The notes under the pieces: generated by a model
Told to the model about the DNA's origin: nothing
What the model saw: only the letters and a program-made list of their open reading frames with translations
Databases searched by the model: none
Part shown: in pieces, positions 36,630 to 45,503 of the stretch
How the letters are laid out: each line of letters opens with the position of its first letter
Numbering within the stretch: the stretch's first letter is position 1
Origin: Vagococcus allomyrinae
GTDB taxonomy: Bacteria; Bacillota; Bacilli; Lactobacillales; Vagococcaceae
Length of the DNA stretch: 64,000 nucleotides
Assembly (NCBI RefSeq): GCF_017829975.1
Contig: NZ_JAEEGA010000004.1
Coordinates: 248,001-312,000 of the forward strand
Direction of reading: 5' to 3'
Translations under genes and position numbers: made by a program

Positions 36630-37457
36630 TTATAACTTACCACCTGAAGTGGCAATTCCCTCAATAAATTTTTTCTGAAAGAGCATAAAAATCAACAACA
36701 TCGGCCAAATCGCCAACAACGAGCCGGCCATCAGCTCAGGGAAATTCGTGCTATATTGGCCTTGTAAGGTAGCCAAGCCAGCTGACAAAGGCATTTTATC
36801 CTCTGAAATATTGACGATCAAAGGCCACATTAAATCCTTGAAGGCAAATAGCGCAGTAAAAATCCCCAGTGCCACCAACCCGGATTTGGCTAATGGCAGC
36901 ATGATTTTATAGAAAATTTGCCAGATATTACAGCCATCTAAGATAGCCGCTTCTTCTAGCTCATCAGGCAAGCTCATAAAAAACTGACGCAATAAAAAGG
37001 TACCAAAGGCGCTGACTAAACCAGGCAGAATCAAGCCGGGAATCGTGTCAAGCATCCCTAATTTTTGGGCCAATAAAAATTGTGGTGTAATAAAAATTTG
37101 CGAGGGAATCATCATTTGAATCAGCACAACGCTAAAAAGCAGATTGCGACAAGGAAAATCAATTCGCGCGAAGGCGTAAGCCGCCATGGAACTAAATAAC
37201 AAGGCGAAAAAGACGCGGCCGACGATCATCAAGCCAGTATTCACATAAAAGGCCATAAAAGGCAATTTGGCTAATATCTCAGGGAAATTATGCCACTGAG
37301 CCACCTTTGGCCATAAGATCGGTGGGACCATCGTCGATTCGGGCAGTGTTTTAATGGCGGTCAGAATCATCCAAATAAAGGGCATGATCATGATCACACT
37401 GCCAATCAGCAACACGCTGTGGATGATCAGGTGATTTTTAGTGTGTATTTTTTTCAT
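36630..37457 (-). CDS. Carbohydrate ABC transporter permease (MalG type)
   Basis: A 275-residue permease with six membrane segments and the EAA loop EEAAILDGCNIWQIFYKIMLP. The C-terminus ends FIEGIATSGGKL, a standard MalG-type ending. It pairs with the 37468-38397 permease and lies between it and the GH31 gene, about 10-20 bp from each. Confidence 0.93.
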   Translation of the reverse strand: MKKIHTKNHLIIHSVLLIGSVIMIMPFIWMILTAIKTLPESTMVPPILWPKVAQWHNFPEILAKLPFMAFYVNTGLMIVGRVFFALLFSSMAAYAFARIDFPCRNLLFSVVLIQMMIPSQIFITPQFLLAQKLGMLDTIPGLILPGLVSAFGTFLLRQFFMSLPDELEEAAILDGCNIWQIFYKIMLPLAKSGLVALGIFTALFAFKDLMWPLIVNISEDKMPLSAGLATLQGQYSTNFPELMAGSLLAIWPMLLIFMLFQKKFIEGIATSGGKL

Positions 37458-37467
37458 AATGCTCCTC

Positions 37468-38397
37468 CTAGTAGTGAACCCAACGTTTTTGCAGTTTCAT
37501 TTGAATAAAAGTCAAGAACCCAATGATCCCTAACAAGATGACCACAATGGCGGCCCCATAACCTTTTTCATTCATGACAAAAGAATGTTTAAAAAACATA
37601 TAGACCAGTGTTTGGGTGTAGGGTATGACTTCGCTTTTCATGTCAAACATCAAATAAATCACGTCAAACACCTGAAGTGACCCGATCACCGTGGTGATGC
37701 TGACAAAAAAGAGCGTCGGCGAAACCAATGGCAAGGTAATCGCAAAAAACTGACGAATTGGTCCGGCCCCATCTAAGCTTGATGATTCATAATAATCTCG
37801 GGGAATCTCCTGCAATCCTGACAGTAGGATCACCATATTGTAGCCAACAGCACTCCAAACGCCAACTATCGCAATGGCCACAATCGAATACTTGGGATCG
37901 GCTAGCCAGGCAGGCCCAGTGATGCCCACTAAACTCAATAAGTAATTGATCAGCCCATATTCTGAATTGTACAACCATTTCCAAACCATGGCGATGGCCG
38001 CTGGTGTGGCGACGACTGGTAAAAAATAAATCACGCGGTAAAGCCCTCTGCCTTTAATTTTCTGATTGAGTAATACCGCTGCCAGCAAAGAAAAGATGAT
38101 GATGCCCGGCACCACTAGCACTGAATATTTAAGGGTATTGCCAATCGCTAAGGGCAAGTTCTCGTCTTGCAGTAAGCGCTGATAGTTTTCGAGGCCAACC
38201 CACTGAGAACCGCCGAGGCCAGTGGATTTTTTAAAACTCATGATGATCGTGTCGATAGCGGGTTTAATGTTTAAAAAGAATAAGCCTAACATCGTTGGGG
38301 CAACTAATAAAAATCCCCAGAATATGGCATCTTTCTTATATTTCTTTTTCGTTTTAACGCTGCCTTTTGCTTTCGGTAAGTCTCCAATGCTTTCCAT
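37468..38397 (-). CDS. Carbohydrate ABC transporter permease (MalF type)
   Basis: A 309-residue permease with six membrane segments and the EAA loop YESSSLDGAGPIRQFFAITLP, in which the usual first EAA residues are YESS. The basic N-terminal 30 residues precede the first helix (FLLVAPTMLGLFFL). It works with the binding protein encoded upstream beyond a stem-loop at 38421-38450. Confidence 0.93.
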   Translation of the reverse strand: MESIGDLPKAKGSVKTKKKYKKDAIFWGFLLVAPTMLGLFFLNIKPAIDTIIMSFKKSTGLGGSQWVGLENYQRLLQDENLPLAIGNTLKYSVLVVPGIIIFSLLAAVLLNQKIKGRGLYRVIYFLPVVATPAAIAMVWKWLYNSEYGLINYLLSLVGITGPAWLADPKYSIVAIAIVGVWSAVGYNMVILLSGLQEIPRDYYESSSLDGAGPIRQFFAITLPLVSPTLFFVSITTVIGSLQVFDVIYLMFDMKSEVIPYTQTLVYMFFKHSFVMNEKGYGAAIVVILLGIIGFLTFIQMKLQKRWVHY

Positions 38398-38420
38398 TCC
38401 TAGCCCTTCTTTCTATTCAG

Positions 38421-38450
38421 CATCTAAGAAGAGTGGTCTCTTCTTAGATG
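38421..38450 (-). terminator. Intra-operon stem-loop between binding protein and permease genes
   Basis: CATCTAAGAAGA (38421-38432) and its exact complement (38439-38450) leave a 6-base loop, but no T-tract follows on the minus strand. It sits just after the solute-binding protein stop. Such stems often stabilise the upstream message or partly attenuate, giving more binding protein than permease. Confidence 0.65.
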
Positions 38451-38462
38451 TTAGGTTATCGC

Positions 38463-39722
38463 TTACTCACTAAATATTTTATTGACTTCAGGGACGATTC
38501 GCTCGGTAGCTTCTTGAACCGTTTCTTTGCCACTAAAGACTTTATTTAAGTTTTCCGTCGTATAGTTTTCGGCATTATTAAAGTTCAGTCCATTAGGTCT
38601 TAAGACACCGTATTCCAGCATATCTGAAAACACTTGCGTATTAAAGGTGCCGCTGGTTTCATCAACAAAACTTTTTTCGGCTCCTTTATATGCTGGAATC
38701 GCCGCTGCTGATTTCCCTTGAATGTCCATCCCTTCTTTGGAACTCAGAAACTCAACAAACTTAACCGCTTCAGCTTGATTCTTAGTTGTGGCCGAAACTG
38801 AATTCGACAAGCCATTATAGACAGTTGCTCGGACTTTCCCTTTTGGTAAGACGGTCACATCAACATTTTCTTTAATGTAGTCATTGGCAGCGTACTCACC
38901 ATACATCCAAGAACCATCAAAAAGCATGGCTAATTTGCCAGAAGTGAAGTAACTGCGAGCATTATTTTCGGCAAATTGGGTAGCTGTTGGCGAAACCTTA
39001 TCTTTTAGAGAAAAGTCAACCCACCATTGCAACGCCTCTTGAGTTGCTGGGTTATTCAGTTCCGAGGTCTGCTTATCATCGCTAATGACTTTTCCTTCAT
39101 TTTGGAAAATTGCGTTGTAATAACCTCCTTCAGTGTCATTGGCAGCTGCAAAGCCGTAGATCCCTTTTTCTTTGTCTGTTAACTGACTGGCCATCTCTTT
39201 AAGTGTGCTCCAGTCCCATGTATCATCGGGATAAGCGATCCCTTGATCATCAAATAGGGCTTTGTTGTACCATAAACCAATCGTGCTGACATCTTTAGGA
39301 ATGCCATAATTTTTCCCCTCATAAGCGTACAGATCAACTAAGTCTTCAGGAAAGTTACCAGCTTCTTTCTGATAAGAATCTGTTAAATCCAATAAAGCTC
39401 CTGCTTTCATATAACGATCCACTTCACTGCCGTGCATCCAAAAGACATCTGGTAATGTGTTGCCATTGGCACTAGCTTCTAATTTGGTCCAATACTGATC
39501 CCAAGGTATTACCTGAACTTTCACGTTAACATTAGGGTTTTCCTTCATGAAAGCATCTGCCACGTCTTTCATCCCCGGTTGTTGAATCTGATCCCAAATC
39601 GCGTAAGTAATCTCCTTTTTTGTTTCGGCTTTCTCTTCGCCACCTGTCCCACAGGCGGATAGTCCGAGTGTTAAACTGGATAACATTACCATACTGGTCA
39701 ACCATTTTTGCTTGTGTCTCAT
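38463..39722 (-). CDS. ABC transporter sugar-binding lipoprotein (MalE type)
   Basis: A 419-residue binding lipoprotein with lipobox LSAC (C24). Family features include VIPWDQYWTKLEASANG, DVFWMHGSEV and KLAMLFDGSWMYGEY. It is the first gene of the YesMN-linked importer operon and delivers a sugar to the two permeases. A cre-like element at 39763-39777 lies just upstream, so CcpA control is likely. The ligand is probably an oligosaccharide of the mannan or N-glycan type, judged from the surrounding glycosidases. Confidence 0.92.
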   Translation of the reverse strand: MRHKQKWLTSMVMLSSLTLGLSACGTGGEEKAETKKEITYAIWDQIQQPGMKDVADAFMKENPNVNVKVQVIPWDQYWTKLEASANGNTLPDVFWMHGSEVDRYMKAGALLDLTDSYQKEAGNFPEDLVDLYAYEGKNYGIPKDVSTIGLWYNKALFDDQGIAYPDDTWDWSTLKEMASQLTDKEKGIYGFAAANDTEGGYYNAIFQNEGKVISDDKQTSELNNPATQEALQWWVDFSLKDKVSPTATQFAENNARSYFTSGKLAMLFDGSWMYGEYAANDYIKENVDVTVLPKGKVRATVYNGLSNSVSATTKNQAEAVKFVEFLSSKEGMDIQGKSAAAIPAYKGAEKSFVDETSGTFNTQVFSDMLEYGVLRPNGLNFNNAENYTTENLNKVFSGKETVQEATERIVPEVNKIFSE

Positions 39723-39762
39723 CTTTACTCCTCCAACTCATCTATTTGTATCTCCACTTTAC

Positions 39763-39777
39763 CGTAATCGCTTTCAA
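39763..39777 (-). promoter_or_regulatory. cre-like catabolite control site
   Basis: On the minus strand TTGAAAGCGATTACG fits the cre consensus WTGNAANCGNWNNCW except at the last position. It lies about 40 bp upstream of the binding protein start. Confidence 0.55.
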
Positions 39778-39890
39778 ATGTAAAAGCCCCATTATCAATA
39801 TTGATACCCTATTGTCAACGACTGGTCTTTTTTCACAAGCTTTACAACGTGTGTACCGCTCCCTTACTTAATTTTCCTAACAGAAAAAGA

Positions 39891-39935
39891 CCTCAGGCTC
39901 TCACTTAGTTTAATGATCTAAGTGAGAGCCTGAGG
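39891..39935 (-). terminator. Strong terminator after the GH76 gene
   Basis: CCTCAGGCTCTCACTTAG (39891-39908) and its exact complement (39918-39935) form an 18-bp stem with a 9-base loop. TCTTTTTC follows on the minus strand. It separates the GH76/GH125 operon from the YesMN-linked operon. Confidence 0.9.
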
Positions 39936-39947
39936 TTGTTCTTTCGT

Positions 39948-40979
39948 TTATTTCGTTAATTTCGCCATCATTTCTAGAATCATGATGCCACTGAGTTGTG
40001 CCGAGAAAGGAATTTTACCAACTGTTGGGTGATACCAGTCCATTCCCATTAACAAATGCTGATCTTTTAGTCCATTTGTGACCAGGATCTCCGCGCCGGC
40101 TTCAATGAACTGTTGTTGACTCTGATCATGAGTAATGGCGGCTAAGTCAGCAAAGTAGCGATAAAAAATGCCTTTGAAGAGACCTTCATCGCCTCCTTCT
40201 CCTTCTTCTTTAAAAATTTTGCCATCGCTTAACAGCTTAATGGTTGTCTGAGCATTTTGATTGGCTAGACGGACGTATTGATAATCTTTGGTGATCTCAT
40301 AAAACGCCAAACAGGCACCAATGTAGACTCCTTGATTATAGGTAAACTGCCATTGATGGTCAATTTGACCGTCCCCTTGACGGTTGATGCCATCTTCGAC
40401 AAAGCCGTCCTCTCTGACTAGCACGTTTGTCAACCAATCAAAGGTTTTATAAGACCAGTCAAGATACTTTCTTTCACCAAGGATGCGGTAAAGTCTGTTT
40501 GACAGAATGATAAATGGGGCATTTACTGGAGTATTCTTATAGTCCATTTGCGGTTTGCGCCAAGCAAAACCGCCACCACATATTTCATTCCAACCAGTGT
40601 CCACGTGATCCTGCCAAACTGTTAAGGCATCTTCTAAATAAACTGCTTTTGCTGTAAGTGTGTATAATCTTAAAGCAGCTAAGGCATTCCAGAGCATATC
40701 ATCGTAATAGTCATGGATTAAGCTTCCATGATTGCGGGTTTTATTATAATCGTAAACCGCTTCTGCTTCGGCTAAATCTAGTTGATTCCCCGTTCTTAAA
40801 TAGGCATCTACTTTAACATCCACCGTATGAGCCAACCACCAGTAGTTAAACACGGCATTTTCCTGGTCATCCTCAAAGGGATAGACATTATTTAATAGTT
40901 GAGTTGGATTGGTTGAGGCGTAAAAATAAGTCAAACTTTTTTGTCCCTGATTTGCTCGTTCTGCCCAATTAATTGTCAT
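39948..40979 (-). CDS. GH76-family alpha-1,6-mannanase, cytoplasmic
   Basis: A 343-residue (alpha/alpha)6 enzyme with the GH76 catalytic pair of aspartates in YYDDMLWN (D93, D94). Other family stretches are GGGFAWRKPQ, FTYNQGVYIG and EGGDEGLFKGIFYRY. GH76 enzymes cleave alpha-1,6-mannan backbones, for example in yeast cell wall mannan. No signal peptide or anchor is present, so it acts on imported oligosaccharides. It is the last gene of the operon with binding protein, permeases and GH125, starting two bases before the binding protein stop. Confidence 0.88.
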   Translation of the reverse strand: MTINWAERANQGQKSLTYFYASTNPTQLLNNVYPFEDDQENAVFNYWWLAHTVDVKVDAYLRTGNQLDLAEAEAVYDYNKTRNHGSLIHDYYDDMLWNALAALRLYTLTAKAVYLEDALTVWQDHVDTGWNEICGGGFAWRKPQMDYKNTPVNAPFIILSNRLYRILGERKYLDWSYKTFDWLTNVLVREDGFVEDGINRQGDGQIDHQWQFTYNQGVYIGACLAFYEITKDYQYVRLANQNAQTTIKLLSDGKIFKEEGEGGDEGLFKGIFYRYFADLAAITHDQSQQQFIEAGAEILVTNGLKDQHLLMGMDWYHPTVGKIPFSAQLSGIMILEMMAKLTK

Positions 40980-40981
40980 GT

Positions 40982-42226
40982 TTACTGATTCTCCTCTAAA
41001 ATTTTATTGCCTTCTTTATCGATGGTCGCAAGGGCTTGTTTAGCGTCAATGCTGTTACTCATAAATTTTTCAAGTTGCGGTTTCATGGCTAAATCTTCCA
41101 CGGTTGAATACCCTTGAGCTGTTGGTCGTGTCCGCGCATTTTCCATAGCTTTAACAAAGACTGAGTAGTACTCATCTTCTGTAAAGTAAGGATCATTGGC
41201 AGCTTGTTGATTGGCTGGGATCCAACCGCTGATCTTGGCAAATTCCACACCGTTTTCCGGTTGAGTTGTCCACCACTTCATAAAATCCCATGCGCCTTCT
41301 TCGTTGTTACTTTTTTTCGGCATAACCAGTCCAAAGCCGCCCATAACTGAGCCCTGATCACCATTAGGTCCAGCTAATGGCAGTGAGACACCATACTCCA
41401 ACCCTTCTACCTTATTTAGATCCGCTAAAGCCCACGGTCCATTGTAGTTCATTGCTAATTTTCCTGCAGCGAATTGTGTATTATTGTCATCAAAACCACG
41501 GTCATAGACTTTTTTATCGTTTTGCAAGGTTTGCCATAAATTCAAGACCGATTCACCCGCTGGATTGTTAAAGTTCAGTGATTGACCATCTGGGGAAATT
41601 AAATCCAAACCTGCTTGCAAAGCGTACATGTTAAACAAACCGATATCTTCAAGGGAAAAACCTGCCTGCTCTAGTGTTTTGCCTTTGCGCTTAGTGACCT
41701 CTGGGGCTACGGCCACCATTTCGTCCCAAGTCGTTGGGACTTGATGATCTGCCATTAAGGTTTTATTGTAAAATAAAATGCGCGTGTCTACCAATAAGGG
41801 CAAGCCATACAGGTCATCTTGATACGTCATCTCTTTTACGGCTTCACTGTAAAAGTCCGCCATTTTGACATCATCTTTTTCAACGAGCTCATCAATGGCA
41901 TAAAGCGCTCCTTTTGAGGCGTATAAAGCGGTTTGATAACGATCCCATAAAATAACATCTGGTAATTCACCGCCTGCTAAGCCTGTTAACAGTTTTTCTT
42001 CTACTTGTTCTTGCATCACATAGTTGACTTTGTACTTATCTTGAGAGCTGTTGTAAGATTCAATCTGCTTTTCTAATTGGGCAATTTGATCACCTGACCA
42101 GGATCCCCACAAGGTCACATCCTTTGTCGCCGCTGCTCCTTTCCCTTTATCTTGCTCCTTCTCACCACATGCTGCTAATCCTAATACCGTTGCTGCCAGA
42201 CATAACAATAAGCCTATTTTTTTCAT
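40982..42226 (-). CDS. ABC transporter sugar-binding lipoprotein (second mannan-locus importer)
   Basis: A 414-residue binding lipoprotein with lipobox LAAC (C20). It has typical features: DVILWDRYQTALYASKG, PLLVDTRILFYNK and AAGKLAMNYNGPWAL. It follows the two permease genes in the same operon, and the GH76 gene follows at two bases. The ligand is probably an alpha-mannose oligosaccharide. Confidence 0.92.
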   Translation of the reverse strand: MKKIGLLLCLAATVLGLAACGEKEQDKGKGAAATKDVTLWGSWSGDQIAQLEKQIESYNSSQDKYKVNYVMQEQVEEKLLTGLAGGELPDVILWDRYQTALYASKGALYAIDELVEKDDVKMADFYSEAVKEMTYQDDLYGLPLLVDTRILFYNKTLMADHQVPTTWDEMVAVAPEVTKRKGKTLEQAGFSLEDIGLFNMYALQAGLDLISPDGQSLNFNNPAGESVLNLWQTLQNDKKVYDRGFDDNNTQFAAGKLAMNYNGPWALADLNKVEGLEYGVSLPLAGPNGDQGSVMGGFGLVMPKKSNNEEGAWDFMKWWTTQPENGVEFAKISGWIPANQQAANDPYFTEDEYYSVFVKAMENARTRPTAQGYSTVEDLAMKPQLEKFMSNSIDAKQALATIDKEGNKILEENQ

Positions 42227-42244
42227 CGTCTTTGCTCCTTTATA

Positions 42245-43111
42245 TTATTTACCACCACTGTGGCCAATGCCTTTAATAAAGTATTTCTGTGTGAACATAA
42301 ATAAAATTAACATTGGAATCGTTGCAATGACTGTCCCTGCCATTAAGGCACCATGATTGGCCGACTGATTGTATTGAAAAGAGGCCAAGCCAACTTGGAC
42401 AGTCATCATGTCTTGAGAATTTAAAACAATTAAGGGCCACATGAACTGATTCCAACCTGCTTGAAAGGTCATTAAGCCTAAAGTCGCTAAGGCTGTTTTT
42501 GCCAAAGGAAAGTAGATTTTTAGAAAAATCATAAATTCACTACAGCCGTCCATGCGGGCTGATTCTGCTAATTCTGAGGGCAATGTTTCAAAAAATTGTT
42601 TCATGAAAAAAATCGAATACCCGCCAGCCGCACCAGGTATAATAATCGCCCAGTAAGTATTAATTAGCCCTAAACCTCCCTGACCTAAAAGATTATTCCC
42701 ACCGGCTAAAGGAAAGCTGCGCAAGACCATAAAGGAAGGGATCATGGTGACGACAGCTGGAATCATCATGCTGGCCAAAAAAACCAAGAACAATGTCTTT
42801 TTTCCTTTAAAAGGCAATCTGGCAAAGGCATAACCGGCCAATGATCCAAAAAATAAATTGGTTAGCACTCCGGAAACGGCTAACACCAATGAATTACCTA
42901 AATAACGGGCAAAGGGGACGGAAGAAAATACTTCCTTAAAGTGGTCTAACGTAAATTCCCGGGGAATCAAGTTGAGGGAATTACTCAGAATTTCACTCTC
43001 TGATTTAAAGGCGGTCGACAATGTCCAAAGTAAAGGAAACACTGTGGAAATACTAATTAAGATCACTCCTAAATACCAAGCGCCTGTGCCAATCCGTTGT
43101 TTGATTTTCAT
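42245..43111 (-). CDS. Carbohydrate ABC transporter permease (MalG type)
   Basis: A 288-residue permease with six membrane segments, EAA loop ESARMDGCSEFMIFLKIYFP and C-terminus YFIKGIGHSGGK. The start at 43111 is preferred because GAGAGGAG lies seven bases upstream; a longer frame from 43135 would overlap the previous gene. It is the partner of the 43125-44012 permease. Confidence 0.93.
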   Translation of the reverse strand: MKIKQRIGTGAWYLGVILISISTVFPLLWTLSTAFKSESEILSNSLNLIPREFTLDHFKEVFSSVPFARYLGNSLVLAVSGVLTNLFFGSLAGYAFARLPFKGKKTLFLVFLASMMIPAVVTMIPSFMVLRSFPLAGGNNLLGQGGLGLINTYWAIIIPGAAGGYSIFFMKQFFETLPSELAESARMDGCSEFMIFLKIYFPLAKTALATLGLMTFQAGWNQFMWPLIVLNSQDMMTVQVGLASFQYNQSANHGALMAGTVIATIPMLILFMFTQKYFIKGIGHSGGK

Positions 43112-43124
43112 GTTAGTCTCCTCT

Positions 43125-44012
43125 CTACTTGTCATTGTCCAAGTTGTTTAGCTTCATATTAATCAATGAAAAAATCAGAATAATAATGAATAAGAAAAAC
43201 GAAATGGCTGAAGCATAGCCCATCTTCAAGTTACCAAAGCCATTGTTATAGATGTAATACACGAGGGTAATTGTTGAATTCCCCGGCCCCCCTTTGGTCA
43301 GGATGTAGGCTTGATCAAATACCTGAAAGGCATTAATGATCAACATGGTCGTCACTAAAAAAGTGGTTTTGGTCAGAGAGGGCAAGGTTACGTATCTAAA
43401 GGTTTGCCATTTGCTGGCCCCTTCGACGTTTGCTGCTTCATAAAGGACTTCTGGTATTCCTTGAAGCCCGGCTAAAAAGATAATCATGTTTGCCCCAAAG
43501 GACATCCAAACGCTCATGATAACAATCGCTAACATGGCCCATTTTGAATCGTATAACCAAGCTGGACCTTGAACACCGAATAAGCCAATAACTTTGTTGA
43601 TTAGGCCGCTTGATGGATTTAAAAGCCAAAACCAAATGGTCGAGGTAGCAACCGATGAGCATAAAACTGGCACGTAAAAAAATACACGAAACAGCTTTGT
43701 TCCCTTCTTTTTCATATTTAGTAAACTAGCTGTGCCAAGTGAAACAACCAATCCCAGGGGCACATAGATCAAGGTGTAAATAAAGGTGTTTTTCGTCGCT
43801 ACCCAAAAATAGGGATCATCTAACATTTTTAAGTAATTTTGCAGACCTAAAAAGGTTGGGGGATTGATCACATCATAATCAGTAAAACTGACTACGAGCG
43901 CTAAAACAATCGGAATTAATATAAAACACAGTAGCAACAACACTGGCAAGGCAATAAATCGATAAGCCATTTTTTGCTGTTCTTTTGTGACCGGGCTAAC
44001 CTTAGCTGACAT
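43125..44012 (-). CDS. Carbohydrate ABC transporter permease (MalF type)
   Basis: A 295-residue permease with six membrane segments and EAA loop EAANVEGASKWQTFRYVTLP. It is second in the operon after GH125. The next permease gene starts 13 bp after its stop. Confidence 0.93.
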   Translation of the reverse strand: MSAKVSPVTKEQQKMAYRFIALPVLLLLCFILIPIVLALVVSFTDYDVINPPTFLGLQNYLKMLDDPYFWVATKNTFIYTLIYVPLGLVVSLGTASLLNMKKKGTKLFRVFFYVPVLCSSVATSTIWFWLLNPSSGLINKVIGLFGVQGPAWLYDSKWAMLAIVIMSVWMSFGANMIIFLAGLQGIPEVLYEAANVEGASKWQTFRYVTLPSLTKTTFLVTTMLIINAFQVFDQAYILTKGGPGNSTITLVYYIYNNGFGNLKMGYASAISFFLFIIILIFSLINMKLNNLDNDK

Positions 44013-44038
44013 TTCATCACTCCTTTCATTCCCATCTC

Positions 44039-45316
44039 TTAATTATCAGTTTGAACGATGTCCAAGACCAATTCGCAGAACATCATGTTGGCCCAGGAGA
44101 ACCATTCTCTCGTATAGTTTTTAGCATCATCAGCATCGAATGACTCATGCATCATGCCGCAGTCAGCATCCGTTCGGATGAGTTCATTAACGAGCAGTCG
44201 GAGCTCACTTTCATATTGACTGGTCAACCCTTGAACCGCTAAGCTAATGGGCCAGATATAACGCTTTGGTGTATGAGGGCTGCCAATGCCCGTCGAGACT
44301 TTCCCTGTATAAAAATAAGGATTAGCCTTGCTCAAAATAAACTGACGGGTATTCAAATATCGGGGATCGTCTTTTGCGCAATAGCCGAGAAATGGCAATG
44401 ACAACAAGCTAGGAACATTGGCATCGTCCATCAGCAATTGATTGCCCTGACCATCCACTTCATAGGCATAGATTTCACCATAGGTAGCATGTTGGACAAC
44501 TGCATATTTTTCGATGCCTTTTTTGATAGCACTTTTTAGCTTTGTCACTCGCTGCCGCAAACTGTCGGCTTTGTACTGTTGGTCTAATATTTCAGCCAAA
44601 TAACCTAAAACGACAACAGCAAACTGATTGGCAGGTACTAAATACCCATAGGTACAAGCATCATCACTTGGCCTAAAACCAGACCAGGTCATGCCTGTAT
44701 AACTCGTCTCAGTCCCCCGCCCCCCTCGCTCTAAGGTATCGGTTTTGATCTCAGTCTGTCGTTGAAATCGATAAGGAGAACTTTCTTCATGATGTTGCTC
44801 TTGCTCCCACAGCTCAATAATCAGGTCGATGCTGTCCAAGTAGGCAGTATTAAATTGGGCAGTCGTGCCTGTCTTTTTCCATAGTAAGTAAGAAAGTTGA
44901 ATCGGATAACAAAGTGAATCGATTTCATACTTTCTTTCCCAAATACCGTCTTGCATATCCGTTAAATCCTCCTGATGACCGGCACCATTTGAACTTTCAT
45001 TAAAGGCGTTAGCATAAGGATCCTCTTTAATTAATCTCATTTGTTGATTGATTAACCCGATTAACATTCCTTCTAACTCACTGTCTTTTTCAGCAAATCG
45101 TAAAAATGGACGAACTTGGCAAACCGAATCACGTAACCACATAGCTGGGATATCACCTGTAACGATAAAAGTCTCCTGCCCTTTGATTTTAATTGTCGTA
45201 TCTAGCGTGTTATTCATACATCTTTCGAAGACCTCTCCGATCTTAGTATTTGAAAATTGTGAGTCAATTTGTTGCCGTGCTTTCTTAATAAATGATCGAT
45301 CGACAATTGCTGACAC
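44039..45316 (-). CDS. GH125-family exo-alpha-1,6-mannosidase
   Basis: A 425-residue enzyme of GH125 (formerly DUF1237). Characteristic stretches are VTGDIPAMWLRDSVCQV, FNESSNGAGH, WERKYEIDSLCYP, GMTWSGFRPSDDACTYGY and GIGSPHTPKRYIWP. Streptococcus pneumoniae and Clostridium members release alpha-1,6-linked mannose from N-glycans. No signal peptide. It is the first gene of the operon with two permeases, binding protein and GH76, and is divergent from the GntR regulator. Confidence 0.9.
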   Translation of the reverse strand: MSAIVDRSFIKKARQQIDSQFSNTKIGEVFERCMNNTLDTTIKIKGQETFIVTGDIPAMWLRDSVCQVRPFLRFAEKDSELEGMLIGLINQQMRLIKEDPYANAFNESSNGAGHQEDLTDMQDGIWERKYEIDSLCYPIQLSYLLWKKTGTTAQFNTAYLDSIDLIIELWEQEQHHEESSPYRFQRQTEIKTDTLERGGRGTETSYTGMTWSGFRPSDDACTYGYLVPANQFAVVVLGYLAEILDQQYKADSLRQRVTKLKSAIKKGIEKYAVVQHATYGEIYAYEVDGQGNQLLMDDANVPSLLSLPFLGYCAKDDPRYLNTRQFILSKANPYFYTGKVSTGIGSPHTPKRYIWPISLAVQGLTSQYESELRLLVNELIRTDADCGMMHESFDADDAKNYTREWFSWANMMFCELVLDIVQTDN

Positions 45317-45339
45317 GTCATCACCCCTTAATTAAATAT

Positions 45340-45378
45340 ACTTATTTAAGTTTCAATATACTTATATACTAATGCATA
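45340..45378 (-). promoter_or_regulatory. Repeated AAGTATATT elements upstream of the GH125 operon
   Basis: Minus-strand reading shows AAGTATATT twice, about 20 bp apart, just upstream of the GH125 start. They share the AAGTATA half-site with the inverted repeat at 45453-45489. Likely binding sites of the divergent GntR-type regulator. Confidence 0.5.
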
Positions 45379-45452
45379 TGATTAATCATGTCAACAGCTT
45401 TTTTGATAGCGATACCAAGAAGGCTTTTATTCATGTTTTACTTTTCCATCAT

Positions 45453-45489
45453 AATAAAGTATAATTATATTTATTAATTATACTTTATT
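45453..45489. promoter_or_regulatory. Perfect 15-bp inverted-repeat operator
   Basis: AATAAAGTATAATTA (45453-45467) and its exact complement (45475-45489) are separated by 7 bp. The site ends 14 bp before the ATG of the GntR/LacI-hybrid regulator gene, so autorepression is likely. It may also serve the divergent operon. Confidence 0.75.
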
Positions 45490-45503
45490 GAGCAGGTGGA
45501 AAA

